A DNA stretch of 64,000 nucleotides from Limosilactobacillus reuteri subsp. reuteri (GCF_000016825.1 NC_009513.1:379501-443500); one strand, 5' to 3'. Shown: positions 52,523 through 62,768, counted from the first letter of the stretch. The notes: generated from the letters alone by a model not told the origin. Translations and numbers: made by a program.

Positions 52523-54538
52523 TTGATTTACCGGCAACCAGATAAAAAATTTGAACTAGTGTCAGAGTACAAGCCAACCGGCGACCAGCCCCAAGCAATT
52601 AATCAATTGACAAAGGGGATTGAAGATGGTGAAAAAGCTCAAATCTTATTAGGGGCAACGGGAACTGGAAAAACATTTACGATCTCAAATGTGATTGCTA
52701 ATGTCAATAAGCCAACTTTGATTCTTTCCCATAATAAGACCTTAGCTGGGCAACTCTATGGTGAAATGAAAAAATTCTTCCCTCATAACGCGGTTGAATA
52801 TTTTGTTTCCTACTATGACTACTATCAACCGGAAGCATATGTTCCATCAAGCGATACTTATATTGAAAAAGATGCGTCAATTAATGATGAGATTGATAAG
52901 CTGCGGCACTCTGCCACCACTTCCTTGTTGGAACGAAATGATGTAATTGTCGTTGCCTCTGTTTCTAGTATTTTTGGATTAGGGGATCCTCGCGAATACC
53001 AAAATAGCGTCCTTTCTTTGCGTGTTGGTCAAGAGATTGAACGTGATCGATTGTTGACCGAACTGGTTAATATTCAATTCGATCGCAATGATATTGATTT
53101 TCAACGGGGACGTTTCCGCGTTCGTGGTGATGTAGTTGAAATCTTTCCGGCGTCGCGTGATGAACGGGCATTGCGGGTTGAATTCTTCGGGGATGAAATT
53201 GACCGGATTCGTGAAGTTGATGCGCTGACAGGCGAAGTGATTGGTGACCGGGACCATGTTTCTATCTTCCCGGCGACTCACTTTATGACTAATGAAGAAG
53301 TCATGGATCGGGCATTGCCACAAATTGAAGCTGATATGAAGAAACAGGTAAAGAAGTTTACTGATGAGGGAAAACTTCTTGAAGCAGAGCGGATTCAGCA
53401 ACGGACAACTTATGATATTGAAATGATGCGTGAGATGGGCTACACCAATGGAATCGAGAATTATTCGCGTTACATGGATGGTCGAAAGCCCGGCGAACCT
53501 CCCTATACTTTATTAGATTTCTTCCCTAAAGATTTCTTATTAGTTGTTGATGAGTCCCACCAAACTATGCCGCAAGTACGGGGAATGTATAATGGGGACC
53601 GGGCGCGGAAACAAATGTTAATTGATTATGGGTTCCGCTTACCGAGTGCGCTTGATAATCGACCATTAAAACTACCAGAATTTGAACAACATGTTAATCA
53701 AGTTGTATATATGTCTGCAACTCCTGGCCCATATGAAATGGAACAGACAGACCACGTTGCTCAGCAAATTATTCGACCGACTGGGTTGCTTGACCCAACA
53801 GTCGAAGTTCGCCCAGTAATGGGACAGATTGATGACCTAGTTGGTGAAATTAACAAACGGATTGAGAAAAATGAACGTGTTTTTGTTACGACCTTGACGA
53901 AAAAGATGTCCGAAGACCTTACGGATTATCTAAAGGATATGGGGTTAAAGGTCAAATACCTTCATAGTGATATTAAGACTCTTGAACGGACGCAAATCAT
54001 TCGTGATCTCCGTCTTGGCAAATTTGATGTTCTTGTTGGGATTAACCTCTTGCGGGAAGGCCTAGATGTTCCAGAAGTATCCTTGGTCGCCATTCTTGAT
54101 GCCGATAAGGAAGGCTTTTTACGTAATGAACGTTCCCTTATTCAGACGATTGGTCGCGCGGCCCGGAATGAGAATGGGGCAGTAATTATGTATGCTGATA
54201 CCGTGACTGACTCGATGCAAAAGGCAATGGATGAAACAAAGCGGCGACGGACGATTCAGATGAAATACAATGAAGAACATCACATTACGCCGCATACAAT
54301 CATCAAGCCAATTCAAGAAGCAATTACTGTTACTAAGAAAGCGACGGATGAAACTGAAGCAGATAACAGCGCTGAATTTACTGACAAAGATTTTGCAAAG
54401 TTGGATAAAGAGGCCCAAGCAAAGATGCTTGATGAATTAACAGAGCAAATGCGCTCTGCTGCTAAACGCCTTGACTTTGAACAGGCTGCTACGCTTCGTG
54501 ATACGATAATGGAATTAAAGACAAAAGCAAAAAAATAG
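52523..54538 (+). CDS. uvrB: excinuclease ABC subunit B
   Basis: Damage-verifying helicase-like subunit of nucleotide excision repair. The 671-residue protein has Walker [13 protein letters not shown], the beta-hairpin region [34 protein letters not shown], and a C-terminal UVR domain ([22 protein letters not shown]). The start is TTG 52523 ([10 protein letters not shown]), with GGGAGG eight bases upstream; a longer in-frame ATG at 52466 would add residues absent from homologues. uvrA follows after 15 bp. Confidence 0.95.
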   Translation: MIYRQPDKKFELVSEYKPTGDQPQAINQLTKGIEDGEKAQILLGATGTGKTFTISNVIANVNKPTLILSHNKTLAGQLYGEMKKFFPHNAVEYFVSYYDYYQPEAYVPSSDTYIEKDASINDEIDKLRHSATTSLLERNDVIVVASVSSIFGLGDPREYQNSVLSLRVGQEIERDRLLTELVNIQFDRNDIDFQRGRFRVRGDVVEIFPASRDERALRVEFFGDEIDRIREVDALTGEVIGDRDHVSIFPATHFMTNEEVMDRALPQIEADMKKQVKKFTDEGKLLEAERIQQRTTYDIEMMREMGYTNGIENYSRYMDGRKPGEPPYTLLDFFPKDFLLVVDESHQTMPQVRGMYNGDRARKQMLIDYGFRLPSALDNRPLKLPEFEQHVNQVVYMSATPGPYEMEQTDHVAQQIIRPTGLLDPTVEVRPVMGQIDDLVGEINKRIEKNERVFVTTLTKKMSEDLTDYLKDMGLKVKYLHSDIKTLERTQIIRDLRLGKFDVLVGINLLREGLDVPEVSLVAILDADKEGFLRNERSLIQTIGRAARNENGAVIMYADTVTDSMQKAMDETKRRRTIQMKYNEEHHITPHTIIKPIQEAITVTKKATDETEADNSAEFTDKDFAKLDKEAQAKMLDELTEQMRSAAKRLDFEQAATLRDTIMELKTKAKK

Positions 54539-54553
54539 AGGAGGGATTATTTC

Positions 54554-57418
54554 GTGGCAAATGATAAGATCATAATTCATGGGGCACGGGCTCATAACCT
54601 AAAAAACATTGATATTACTATTCCGAAAAACAAGTTAGTCGTTGTAACTGGTCTGTCGGGTTCTGGAAAGAGTTCTTTAGCTTTTGATACATTATACGCA
54701 GAGGGACAACGACGCTACGTGGAAAGCTTATCGGCTTATGCGCGGCAATTTTTAGGCCAGATGGATAAGCCAGATGTAGATTCAATTGACGGGTTATCTC
54801 CAGCAATTTCAATTGACCAAAAAACAACATCCCATAATCCGCGTTCAACGGTCGGAACCGTGACTGAAATTAACGATTTTCTCCGCTTGCTATGGGCACG
54901 GGTTGGTACACCAATTTGTCCGAACGATAATATTCCAATTACTAGTCAGTCACCAGAACAAATGGTGGATCGGGTACTAGAGTTGCCTGAACGGACACGC
55001 CTGCAAATTCTTTCACCAGTTGTTCGCGATAAAAAGGGAACACAAAAGAAAGTCTTTGAGACAATTAAGCGTGAAGGATTTGTCCGGGTTCAAGTAGATG
55101 GCGAAACTTATGACCTTGATTCAGTCCCTGAACTAGATAAAAATAAAAAACATACAGTTAATGTCGTGATTGATCGAATTATCATCAAAGAGGGAATTAG
55201 GTCGCGGCTATTTGACTCCTTTGAATCGGCTCTCCGCTTAAGCGATGGTTATGCAATTGCTGATGTGATTGGGGGAGACCCAATTCCATTTTCTGAACAA
55301 TATGCTTGTCCAATTTGTGGCTTTACAGTTGGTGAATTAGAGCCACGGTTATTTTCCTTTAATGCTCCTACTGGTGCTTGTCCAGAATGTGAAGGGTTAG
55401 GATTGAAGCTCGAAGTAGATATTGATTTAGTAGTTCCTGACCAAACAAAGACCTTAAAAGAAGGGGCAATTGTTCCCTGGAATCCAATCTCATCGCAATA
55501 CTATCCACAAATGTTGGAACAATTCTGCAAGTCGGTTGGTATTGATATGGATACGCCGTTCAATAAGTTGTCTAAAAAGCAACAACAACAGATTTTGTAC
55601 GGTAATGGTGAAATACCATTCCACTTCCATTATGAGAATGACTTTGGGGGCATTCGGGATGTCGATGTGCCATTTGAAGGTGTTATCAATAATATTAGCC
55701 GACGTTACCGGGAGACTAACTCAGATTTTACAAGAGAACAAATGAGAAAATATATGACTGAGCTTCCGTGTCCGGTTTGTCATGGTTATCGGCTAAACCA
55801 GCGGGCCTTAGCAGTAAAGATTGATGGGCGAAATATCGGTGAAGTTTCCGCTTTATCAATTAGCGATTCTCTTGAATTCTTCAAGAACATTAAACTTTCT
55901 GCACAAAAAAATGAAATTGCTAAGCCGATTTTAAAAGAAATCATTGATCGATTAACCTTTATGAAAAATGTTGGTGTTGAATACCTAACTTTAAGTCGTT
56001 CAGCCCGAACTCTTTCAGGGGGAGAAGCTCAGCGGATTCGGTTAGCAACCCAAATTGGTTCTAATTTATCAGGAGTAATGTATGTTCTTGATGAGCCGTC
56101 AATTGGACTTCATCAACGAGATAATGACCGTTTGATTGAATCGTTAAAGGCCATGCGCGATCTCGGCAATACGCTGATTGTCGTAGAGCATGATGAAGAT
56201 ACAATGCGCGCGGCTGATTACATTGTCGATATTGGCCCTGGAGCTGGTGAAAACGGAGGCCAAGTGATGGCTGCCGGAACTCCTAAGCAAGTTATGCGAT
56301 CACGGAAGTCGTTAACTGGCCAATACTTATCAGGAAAGAAATTTATTCCGGTTCCTCAAGAGCGCAGAATAGGTAACGGTAAGAAAATTACTATTACAGG
56401 AGCCGCAGAAAATAACTTAAAGGATATTACAGTTGATTTTCCGCTTGGTGAGTTTATTTGCGTAACGGGTGTTTCTGGTTCAGGAAAGTCAACTCTTGTT
56501 AATATGATCCTCAAAAGGGTTTTGGCACAAAAACTGAATAATAATTCAGCAAAGCCTGGCAAGTACAAGTCGATTAGTGGAGTTGAAAATATTGAGAAAG
56601 TTATTAATATTGATCAATCGCCAATTGGTCGTACTCCACGAAGCAACCCTGCAACTTATACGGGAGTCTTTGATGACATTCGTGAATTATTTGCCCAAAC
56701 CAACCAAGCTAAAATGCGTGGGTATACTAAGGGGCGTTTTAGCTTTAACGTTAAGGGTGGGCGCTGTGAAGCCTGCCGTGGAGACGGAATTATTAAAATC
56801 GAGATGAACTTCTTGCCAGATGTTTATGTGCCATGTGAAGTTTGTCATGGAACACGTTATAATTCTGAAACGCTTGAAGTGGAATACAAAGGCAAGAATA
56901 TTGCTGAGGTTCTTAATATGACTGTTTCGGAAGCCCTGGACTTCTTTAGCGCAATCCCTAAAATTAAACGTAAATTGCAAACCATTGAAGATGTTGGGCT
57001 TGGCTATGTTCACCTTGGTCAACCAGCAACTACTCTTTCAGGTGGGGAAGCTCAACGAATGAAATTAGCAGCTGAACTTCACCGTCAGTCTCACGGTAAG
57101 AGCTTCTATATTTTAGATGAGCCAACTACTGGATTGCACATGGATGATATCAAACGCTTATTAGCTGTCCTGCAGCGGTTAGTCGATGCGGGAAATACTG
57201 TTTTAGTAATTGAGCATGATTTAGATGTTGTAAAATCAGCGGACTGGTTAATTGACCTTGGCCCTGAAGGAGGAGCTGGTGGAGGTAATGTTGTCGCCAC
57301 TGGAACGCCAGAGCAAGTAGCGGAAGTAAAGGGAAGCTATACTGGTAAATATTTAAAAGAGATGCTCGAACGAGATCAAAAGTGGGCAGAAGAACGAGAA
57401 GCTAAGCAAAAAAAGTAG
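54554..57418 (+). CDS. uvrA: excinuclease ABC subunit A
   Basis: Damage-recognition ATPase of excision repair. The 954-residue protein has two ABC modules with Walker [17 protein letters not shown] and [13 protein letters not shown], signatures [17 protein letters not shown] and [16 protein letters not shown], and zinc motifs CPICGF...CPECEG and CEACRGDG...CEVCHG. GAGGAGGG precedes the start (GTG 54554). It forms an operon with uvrB and is followed at once by the promoter of the serine-leader transcript. Confidence 0.97.
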   Translation: MANDKIIIHGARAHNLKNIDITIPKNKLVVVTGLSGSGKSSLAFDTLYAEGQRRYVESLSAYARQFLGQMDKPDVDSIDGLSPAISIDQKTTSHNPRSTVGTVTEINDFLRLLWARVGTPICPNDNIPITSQSPEQMVDRVLELPERTRLQILSPVVRDKKGTQKKVFETIKREGFVRVQVDGETYDLDSVPELDKNKKHTVNVVIDRIIIKEGIRSRLFDSFESALRLSDGYAIADVIGGDPIPFSEQYACPICGFTVGELEPRLFSFNAPTGACPECEGLGLKLEVDIDLVVPDQTKTLKEGAIVPWNPISSQYYPQMLEQFCKSVGIDMDTPFNKLSKKQQQQILYGNGEIPFHFHYENDFGGIRDVDVPFEGVINNISRRYRETNSDFTREQMRKYMTELPCPVCHGYRLNQRALAVKIDGRNIGEVSALSISDSLEFFKNIKLSAQKNEIAKPILKEIIDRLTFMKNVGVEYLTLSRSARTLSGGEAQRIRLATQIGSNLSGVMYVLDEPSIGLHQRDNDRLIESLKAMRDLGNTLIVVEHDEDTMRAADYIVDIGPGAGENGGQVMAAGTPKQVMRSRKSLTGQYLSGKKFIPVPQERRIGNGKKITITGAAENNLKDITVDFPLGEFICVTGVSGSGKSTLVNMILKRVLAQKLNNNSAKPGKYKSISGVENIEKVINIDQSPIGRTPRSNPATYTGVFDDIRELFAQTNQAKMRGYTKGRFSFNVKGGRCEACRGDGIIKIEMNFLPDVYVPCEVCHGTRYNSETLEVEYKGKNIAEVLNMTVSEALDFFSAIPKIKRKLQTIEDVGLGYVHLGQPATTLSGGEAQRMKLAAELHRQSHGKSFYILDEPTTGLHMDDIKRLLAVLQRLVDAGNTVLVIEHDLDVVKSADWLIDLGPEGGAGGGNVVATGTPEQVAEVKGSYTGKYLKEMLERDQKWAEEREAKQKK

Positions 57419-57447
57419 TTGCAATCTAATTCTTCTAATGGTATTCT
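57419..57447 (+). promoter_or_regulatory. promoter of the leader peptide-steT transcript
   Basis: TTGCAA (57419-57424) begins right after the uvrA stop; 17 bases later is TATTCT (57442-57447). A start near 57454 would give a leader of about 230 bases before the permease gene. Confidence 0.5.
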
Positions 57448-57483
57448 AATAAAAATCAAAGTACACGAAACGAGGGAAAAGAA

Positions 57484-57555
57484 ATGTTATTTTTTAATAA
57501 TCAAAATCAACAGTTTTCTTCCTCCTCAGCCTCTAACTCTATTAAGGCTGAGTGA
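57484..57555 (+). CDS. serine-rich leader peptide (23 residues)
   Basis: A short reading frame from ATG 57484 to TGA 57553, with GAGGGAAAA (57472-57480) as ribosome site. The peptide reads MLFFNNQNQQF, then SSSSASNS, then IKAE. Codons 12-15, 17 and 19 are serine (TCT, TCC, TCC, TCA, TCT, TCT): six of eight positions. The serine run overlaps the first arm of a hairpin that competes with the downstream terminator arm, and the stop codon adjoins its second arm. This is the arrangement of trp/his-type attenuator leader peptides. Proposed role: stalling at serine codons when Ser-tRNA is scarce. Confidence 0.72.
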   Translation: MLFFNNQNQQFSSSSASNSIKAE

Positions 57556-57659
57556 TTTTGGTGTACCCAATCAATAGGTTTATACAGACTCGGGTTCTCT
57601 ATTAATCATTTGGCGTGACCAAATTGCATTAATAGGTGATATCCCGGGTTTTTATTTTG
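57525..57659 (+). promoter_or_regulatory. transcription attenuator (alternative hairpins and terminator) upstream of steT
   Basis: Segment 1, CTCAGCCT (57525-57532), pairs perfectly with segment 2, AGGCTGAG (57545-57552). Segment 2 plus the next T can instead pair with segment 3: CTGAGT (57548-57553) with ACTCGG (57588-57593), extendable past one mismatch. Segment 3, ACTCGGG (57588-57594), also pairs with segment 4, CCCGGGT (57643-57649), closing a long hairpin with inner stems CTATTAAT/ATTAATAG and ATTTGG/CCAAAT and a TTTTTATTTT tail. So 2:3 is the antiterminator and 3:4 the terminator. Confidence 0.72.
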
Positions 57660-57686
57660 CCTAATATTAAGAATGGAGGAATGATG

Positions 57687-59018
57687 ATGAATCAACAGCC
57701 AACAGATGAATTAAAAAGGTCGCTTGGATTCTGGTCCGCTATTTCGATTGTTATTGGGACAATTATTGGATCGGGAATATTCTTTAAACAAGGATCTGTT
57801 CTTGATAGTGCTGGTACATCTACTCTTGCAATAGCAGCCTGGGTATTTGGAGGAATTATTACTTTAACTGGTGGATTAACAGTGGCGGAAATTGGTGCCC
57901 AAATGCCATATACTGGGGGACTATATGTCTATATTGAAAACTTGTATGGCCGCCTTTTAGGATTTTTAGCCGGGTGGATGCAAGTAATTGTTTATGGGCC
58001 AGCAATTATTGCTTCGGTTGCCGGATTTATGAGTATTTTAATGGCAAACTTCTTTGGTTTAGGAACCCAGTGGCGGATACCTTTAGCAGTGATTACAGTG
58101 ATTGCCATTGGCGTAATGAACCTTTTTGAAAATAAAGTTGGCGCAATTTTTTCGATTATCACGACTGCTGGAAAAATGATTCCAATTGCGGCAATTATTA
58201 TCTTTGGTTTGTTCTGGGGGCATCAAGATGCTTTTGGTCAAACGGTTACCGAAATTCACCAATCAACTGGTGGGTTTGGGGTAGCAGTTTTAGCAACCTT
58301 ATTTGGTTATGATGGTTGGATTTTAATCGCAAACCTTGGGGGAGAAATGAAAAATCCCCAAAAATTATTGCCACGAGCTATTATTTTAGGGATTACTGCT
58401 GTTCTTATTATTTATACTTTAATTACTGTTGGGATTTTGAAGTTCCTTCCAGTTAACACTATTCATCGGCTAGGCGAAAATGCAACTGCATACTTAGCAG
58501 TGAAAGCTTTTGGAGCAATTGGAGGAAAACTGCTGTCAGCCGGAATTATTATTTCGATGATGGGGACTTTAAACGGGAAAATGATTACTTTTCCCCGGAT
58601 TGTATACGCAATGGCGCGTCGTCATGATTTGCCATTCTCACGCTATCTCGCATATATCACGCCAAAGGGTAAGTCACCAGTAGTCGCAACGATGTTTATT
58701 ATCATTCTTGCAACGATTATGATGTTCTTCTTTGACCCTGATCACTTGTCAGATTTGTGTGTGTTTACTGTTTATTGTTTCTATCTTTTAGCATTCTTTG
58801 GGATCTTCATTTTAAGACATAAGAATAAGGGACCGCGCCCATTTAGCACACCGCTTTACCCCTTAGTGCCAATTATTGCAATTGCTGGTGGAATCTTTGT
58901 CCTCGTAAGTGAAGTTATGAATGATCCAGCTGGTGTAATTCTTTTTATCGGAATCGTCATTGTAGGATTGCCAATCTTATATATTGTTAAACGAATGGAT
59001 CAACGACGGATGCATTAA
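57687..59018 (+). CDS. steT: SteT-like serine/threonine exchanger (APC/LAT family)
   Basis: A 443-residue permease with 12 hydrophobic segments, very like B. subtilis SteT throughout: VIGTIIGSGIFFKQGSVL, GGLTVAEIGAQMPYTGGLYV, YGPAIIASVAG, LATLFGYDGWILIANLGGEM, KNPQKLLPRA, GIIISMMGTLNGKM. SteT exchanges L-serine and L-threonine. ATG 57687 lies seven bases after GGAGG; in-frame ATGs at 57681 and 57684 are also possible. It is preceded by the serine-rich leader peptide and terminator, which supports serine as a physiological substrate. Confidence 0.88.
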   Translation: MNQQPTDELKRSLGFWSAISIVIGTIIGSGIFFKQGSVLDSAGTSTLAIAAWVFGGIITLTGGLTVAEIGAQMPYTGGLYVYIENLYGRLLGFLAGWMQVIVYGPAIIASVAGFMSILMANFFGLGTQWRIPLAVITVIAIGVMNLFENKVGAIFSIITTAGKMIPIAAIIIFGLFWGHQDAFGQTVTEIHQSTGGFGVAVLATLFGYDGWILIANLGGEMKNPQKLLPRAIILGITAVLIIYTLITVGILKFLPVNTIHRLGENATAYLAVKAFGAIGGKLLSAGIIISMMGTLNGKMITFPRIVYAMARRHDLPFSRYLAYITPKGKSPVVATMFIIILATIMMFFFDPDHLSDLCVFTVYCFYLLAFFGIFILRHKNKGPRPFSTPLYPLVPIIAIAGGIFVLVSEVMNDPAGVILFIGIVIVGLPILYIVKRMDQRRMH

Positions 59019-59022
59019 TATT

Positions 59023-59050
59023 TAAGGCTGAGTTTGACTTGGCCTTTTTT
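59023..59050 (+). terminator. weak terminator after steT
   Basis: AAGGC (about 59023) pairs with GCCTT (about 59041), followed by a T run. The stem is short. Confidence 0.45.
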
Positions 59051-59125
59051 GTTGCTCAAATAAGACACACCCGGCCTGATGTGATAAAATAGTTGGGTAG
59101 CTGTATGCGAAAAGAGGAACTAGTG

Positions 59126-59998
59126 ATGGTAGATAAAAAATTAAAAGTAGTAATTATTACAGGGATGAGTGGTGCGGGGAAAACCGTTGCCGTTCATAGC
59201 TTAGAAGATTTAGGATATTTCGTAATTGATAACATGCTTCCTGGATTGGCAGAACGTTTTGTTGATGTGATAGAAGATTCGAGAGAGTTTGATAAAATCG
59301 CCATGGTAATGGATATGCGTTCACGCGGATTTTACGATGAGGTTTTACCAAACTTTGAAAAACTGAAAAAACGAGCTGATTTAGATGTGAAACTACTCTT
59401 CTTAGATGCTAATGACGTCACGTTAATTTCACGTTATAAGGAAACAAGACGTTCTCACCCCTTATCTCCACAAGGTCGGATACTTGATGGAGTAGAATTA
59501 GAACGGAAGCTTTCAACCGATCTTAAGAGCCAAGCAGATATAGTAATTGATACCACTAATGTGACACCACGAAATCTAAAGTTAAGGCTTAATAAATTAT
59601 TCGGACATGGTGAAGGTAATGACTTTTATGTTGAAGTAATGTCGTTTGGGTTTAAATATGGGTTGCCACTTGATGCGGATATCGTAATGGATGTTCGTTT
59701 CCTTCCTAATCCATTCTATATTCCAGAATTAAAGCACTTAACGGGAAATGATCCAGCTGTTCAAAATTATGTTATGCAGAGTCCGCTGGCTAAGGAATTT
59801 TACCAGCATTTACGGTCGCTCTTAGAGATTGCTCTTCCAGGTTACATTAAGGAGGGAAAGAGCAGTTTGACAATTGCAATTGGGTGTACGGGTGGTCAAC
59901 ATCGGTCAGTAACTATTGCTAATAAATTATCCGCTGATTTAAAAGAAAAAGGATATAAAGTAAATACTTACCATCGCGATATTGAGAAGGCAAAGTAA
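59126..59998 (+). CDS. rapZ: RNase adapter protein RapZ (YvcJ)
   Basis: A 290-residue nucleotide-binding protein with Walker A ITGMSGAGKTVAVHSLED, DTTNVTPRNLK, GFKYGLPLDADIVMDVRFLPNPF, and IGCTGGQHRSV near the end. In E. coli it regulates glucosamine-6-phosphate synthase through small RNAs; in Firmicutes YvcJ has GTPase/ATPase activity and affects competence. ATG 59126 follows GAGGAAC. First gene of the conserved rapZ-glmR-whiA operon. Confidence 0.92.
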   Translation: MVDKKLKVVIITGMSGAGKTVAVHSLEDLGYFVIDNMLPGLAERFVDVIEDSREFDKIAMVMDMRSRGFYDEVLPNFEKLKKRADLDVKLLFLDANDVTLISRYKETRRSHPLSPQGRILDGVELERKLSTDLKSQADIVIDTTNVTPRNLKLRLNKLFGHGEGNDFYVEVMSFGFKYGLPLDADIVMDVRFLPNPFYIPELKHLTGNDPAVQNYVMQSPLAKEFYQHLRSLLEIALPGYIKEGKSSLTIAIGCTGGQHRSVTIANKLSADLKEKGYKVNTYHRDIEKAK

Positions 59999-60013
59999 AG
60001 AGGAGTTTTAATT

Positions 60014-61000
60014 ATGTTGCATAAACCAAAGATTGTAGTAATTGGTGGGGGGACTGGTTTACCAGTTGTCCTTCGCGGATTGCGAGATCAAAACGTTGAT
60101 GTTACGGCAGTCGTAACAGTAGCTGATGATGGTGGTTCTTCAGGAATTTTACGAAATTATATTAATGTGGTTCCACCTGGTGATATTAGAAATGTTTTAG
60201 TTGCGTTATCAGAATTGCCTGATCTCGAACTTGATATTTTCCAATACCGATTTAGGAGCAGTGATCAGTTCTTTGCTGGTCATGCGATTGGTAATTTAAT
60301 TATCTCTGCTTTGTCTGAAATGAAGGGTGGTATTTTTACCGCTGTTCAAGAGTTGTCAGAAATGATGAAGATTAATGGACATATTTATCCTGTTGCCAAT
60401 GAGCCGTTGACCTTAAATGCTGAATTTACAGATGGGACAAAGTTAAGTGGTGAATCGGAAATAACGGCTGCCCATAAGCAAATTAAACGAGTCTGGGTAA
60501 CACCTTCTAAAGATAATGACGGTCATCCCGCTCGTCCTGTATCAGAGGTCATAACAGCAATAAAGAATGCAGATCAAATCGTTCTTGGTCCTGGAAGTTT
60601 ATTTACTAGCATCCTGCCAAACTTGATGATTTCTGAAGTAGGGCAGGCCGTTTGCGAAAGTAAGGCTGAAGTTGTCTATATTTGCAATATTATGACGCAA
60701 AAGGGTGAAACGGATAATTTTACCGATGCTGATCATGTGCGGGTATTAAATCATCACCTTGGGAAGAATTTTATCAATACGGTCTTAGTCAATATTCAAC
60801 CTGTTCCAGAAAATTATCTTGATTTTCAGGAATGGAATGAAATTTCTCAACCAGTTAAGCATGATTTCCAAGGGCTACGAGCACAGCATTGTCGCGTAAT
60901 TAGTTCGAATTTTCTGCGGCTAAAAGACAATGGTGCCTTCCATGATCGCGATAAAGTTGTAGCAGAATTAATGAATCGAATTCACCAGGTTCACGAGTAG
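60014..61000 (+). CDS. glmR: GlmR/YvcK, gluconeogenesis and cell-wall factor
   Basis: A 328-residue CofD-fold protein that binds UDP-GlcNAc and, in B. subtilis, stimulates GlmS to direct carbon into peptidoglycan. Signatures are [52 protein letters not shown] and [21 protein letters not shown] precedes ATG 60014, 16 bp after rapZ. Confidence 0.93.
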   Translation: MLHKPKIVVIGGGTGLPVVLRGLRDQNVDVTAVVTVADDGGSSGILRNYINVVPPGDIRNVLVALSELPDLELDIFQYRFRSSDQFFAGHAIGNLIISALSEMKGGIFTAVQELSEMMKINGHIYPVANEPLTLNAEFTDGTKLSGESEITAAHKQIKRVWVTPSKDNDGHPARPVSEVITAIKNADQIVLGPGSLFTSILPNLMISEVGQAVCESKAEVVYICNIMTQKGETDNFTDADHVRVLNHHLGKNFINTVLVNIQPVPENYLDFQEWNEISQPVKHDFQGLRAQHCRVISSNFLRLKDNGAFHDRDKVVAELMNRIHQVHE

Positions 61001-61018
61001 TTAGGAGACTGATGCTAG

Positions 61019-61960
61019 ATGTCATATGCAAGCGAAGTAAAGAAAGAATTAACGGGAATCACTGTTCATCGGGATAATGCAAAGGCGGAATTGATGGCCC
61101 TTATTCGGATGAACGGGTCGATTGGCATTGCTGACCACCAGTTGGTACTGAATGTTCAGACCGAAAACCCAGCAATTGCACGGCGAATCTATTCACTGTT
61201 AAAACAATTTTACGGGGTAGAAAGTGAAATCGTGGTTCGTCGTAAAATGAAATTAAAAAAGAATAACCAATATATAGTTCGCTTACGCTATCACGCACAA
61301 CATGTCTTAGATGATCTTGGTATCTTACAAAATTATCAAATCAAAGAACAAGTACCCGTAGAATTGCTCAAGGATGAATGGATGGTCCGTTCATATCTAA
61401 GAGGTGCCTTTTTAGCGGGGGGATCAGTAAATAATCCTGAAACTTCTCGCTACCACTTAGAGATATACTCCCTTTATGAGGAACATAATGAGATCATTGC
61501 TCAGATGATGAATAAATTTGGCCTAAATGCCCAGACAACCGCACGCCGTAGTGGCTTTATCGTTTACTTAAAAGAAGCCGAAAAAATCGCTAATTTTATG
61601 TCGTTAATTGGAGCAACTAACTCAATGCTTCAATTTGAGAACGTTCGAATTGTGCGAGACATGCGTAATTCAGTTAATCGATTAGTAAATTGTGAAAATG
61701 CTAACCTGAATAAGATTGCGAATGCGTCAACGCGCCAAATCGAAAATATTGAATTCATTGATTCGCGAGTAGGGCTTAGCAGCTTACCTGATAAGTTGCG
61801 GGAAATTGCAGAAACGCGATTAGCCCATCAAGAGGTTAGTCTAAAGGAATTAGGAGAATTAGTTCCTGGTGGTCCAATTTCCAAGTCGGGTGTTAATCAT
61901 CGCTTACGTAAATTAAATGCTTATGCTGATGAGTTGCGTGCATCAGAGGTTAAACAATAA
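61019..61960 (+). CDS. whiA: WhiA, sporulation-type DNA-binding regulator
   Basis: A 313-residue protein with an N-terminal LAGLIDADG-homing-nuclease-like domain ([18 protein letters not shown]) and a C-terminal helix-turn-helix ([25 protein letters not shown], shown in part). In non-sporulating Firmicutes it influences cell division and chromosome segregation. TAGGAGACTG precedes ATG 61019. Last gene of the operon, ending in a perfect 24-bp terminator stem. Confidence 0.93.
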   Translation: MSYASEVKKELTGITVHRDNAKAELMALIRMNGSIGIADHQLVLNVQTENPAIARRIYSLLKQFYGVESEIVVRRKMKLKKNNQYIVRLRYHAQHVLDDLGILQNYQIKEQVPVELLKDEWMVRSYLRGAFLAGGSVNNPETSRYHLEIYSLYEEHNEIIAQMMNKFGLNAQTTARRSGFIVYLKEAEKIANFMSLIGATNSMLQFENVRIVRDMRNSVNRLVNCENANLNKIANASTRQIENIEFIDSRVGLSSLPDKLREIAETRLAHQEVSLKELGELVPGGPISKSGVNHRLRKLNAYADELRASEVKQ

Positions 61961-62017
61961 AAAACCTTTGAGGATGAGAAAAAATAAGCTTTTTTCTCAT
62001 CCTCAAAGGTTTTATTT
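61961..62017. terminator. terminator after whiA
   Basis: A perfect 24-bp stem (61961-61984 with 61990-62013) and a 5-base loop. A- and T-runs on both sides make it bidirectional; it also faces the end of the small minus-strand gene at 62037-62150. Confidence 0.92.
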
Positions 62018-62036
62018 TATCTTCTTTAAGTGAAAT

Positions 62037-62150
62037 TTATTTCTTATTTATACTTTCACTAATTAGCGCTAATTCAGCTGCTGCACATTCTTGATCTAAT
62101 TCGTTCCAGTTAGCGGTAACGTTAAAAACGTTTAATTTATTTACTGACAT
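62037..62150 (-). CDS. 37-residue protein of unknown function
   Basis: A minus-strand reading frame starting MSVNKLNVFNVTANWNEL, continuing DQECAAAELALISES and ending INKK. A consensus ribosome site (AAGGAGGA, complement of 62158-62165) lies seven bases upstream, a promoter (TTGACT 62230-62225, 16 bases, TATGAT 62208-62203) above that, and the whiA bidirectional terminator follows. It has no signal peptide, double-glycine leader or membrane segment; one Cys, and the C-terminal half looks amphipathic-helical. I do not recognise a family. The complete expression signals argue for a real gene. Confidence 0.65.
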   Translation of the reverse strand: MSVNKLNVFNVTANWNELDQECAAAELALISESINKK

Positions 62151-62202
62151 TGTAACATCCTCCTTGACCTTACACCTTTGTTCTCTTTCGTCTACATCTT
62201 GT

Positions 62203-62230
62203 ATCATACTATAATTGGTCTAAAAGTCAA
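62203..62230 (-). promoter_or_regulatory. promoter of the 37-residue gene
   Basis: On the minus strand TTGACT (62230-62225), 16 bases, TATGAT (62208-62203). The rest of the gap, 62231-62398, is AT-rich with nothing else recognised. Confidence 0.6.
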
Positions 62231-62398
62231 TCATTATAATGTCAATATTTATATAAGTTTTTTTAGAATTGGTATAGTTCAATTGCTAGAAGTACTAATG
62301 TAATAACAAAGATAATCGTTTATCAAAGTTAGATAAGATAAATTGTTAAATTATTGGAAATGACATTCACGGGATAGTTGTTTTGGATTAAGGGAGAC

Positions 62399-62427
62399 TT
62401 GCTTTTTAAAACAATGACCGGTATAAT
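62399..62427 (+). promoter_or_regulatory. promoter of the 43-residue basic protein gene
   Basis: TTGCTT (62399-62404), 17 bases, TATAAT (62422-62427): a strong promoter with a consensus -10, 48 bases before the start codon. Confidence 0.8.
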
Positions 62428-62474
62428 TGGAACGTTAATTAATTTACGTTTAATATTAAAGGAGGCAAAGTAAC

Positions 62475-62606
62475 ATGCGTAAAGCACACCCATACGGCGT
62501 ACAAGGCCGTCGCCCAATCGCTTCAAAGTACAAGCGAGCATTAAAAGAAAAGAAGATCGAAGCTATTCGTAAGTGGGCTAAGGAAAAGCCAGCTGAAGAA
62601 AAGTAA
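62475..62606 (+). CDS. 43-residue highly basic protein, unknown function
   Basis: A short gene beginning MRKAHPYGVQGRRPIASKYK and ending KEKPAEEK. Fifteen of 43 residues are Lys or Arg against five Glu, with one Trp in a predicted helix (IEAIRKWAKE). AAAGGAGG (62458-62465) precedes ATG 62475; a strong promoter and its own terminator frame it. Codons are the preferred ones of groEL-like genes (CGT, AAG, GGC, GCT), suggesting high expression. Size, charge and codon bias resemble small ribosomal or RNA-binding proteins, but no family was recognised and that role is an inference. Confidence 0.75.
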   Translation: MRKAHPYGVQGRRPIASKYKRALKEKKIEAIRKWAKEKPAEEK

Positions 62607-62616
62607 TTCAGTCTAT

Positions 62617-62653
62617 AAAAGCTATGCAATCCAGTGCATAGCTTTTATTTTTT
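62617..62653 (+). terminator. terminator of the 43-residue gene
   Basis: AAAAGCTATGC (62617-62627) pairs perfectly with GCATAGCTTTT (62636-62646), followed by a T run. Confidence 0.88.
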
Positions 62654-62768
62654 AATAAAAAGAAAAAACTAAAGCATTAATTAAGAAGAATTTTAGCCTT
62701 GTTTTTTTAATTTAATTTATGATAGTCAAAAATATTTTGCAAAAAAATGTTAAATAATAGTTAAAACA

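Noticed and set aside
62329..62541. Minus-strand frame of 70 codons across the basic-protein gene
   Set aside because: It lies opposite the 43-residue gene and its promoter, has no ribosome site, and its sequence is unlike a protein; a shadow frame.
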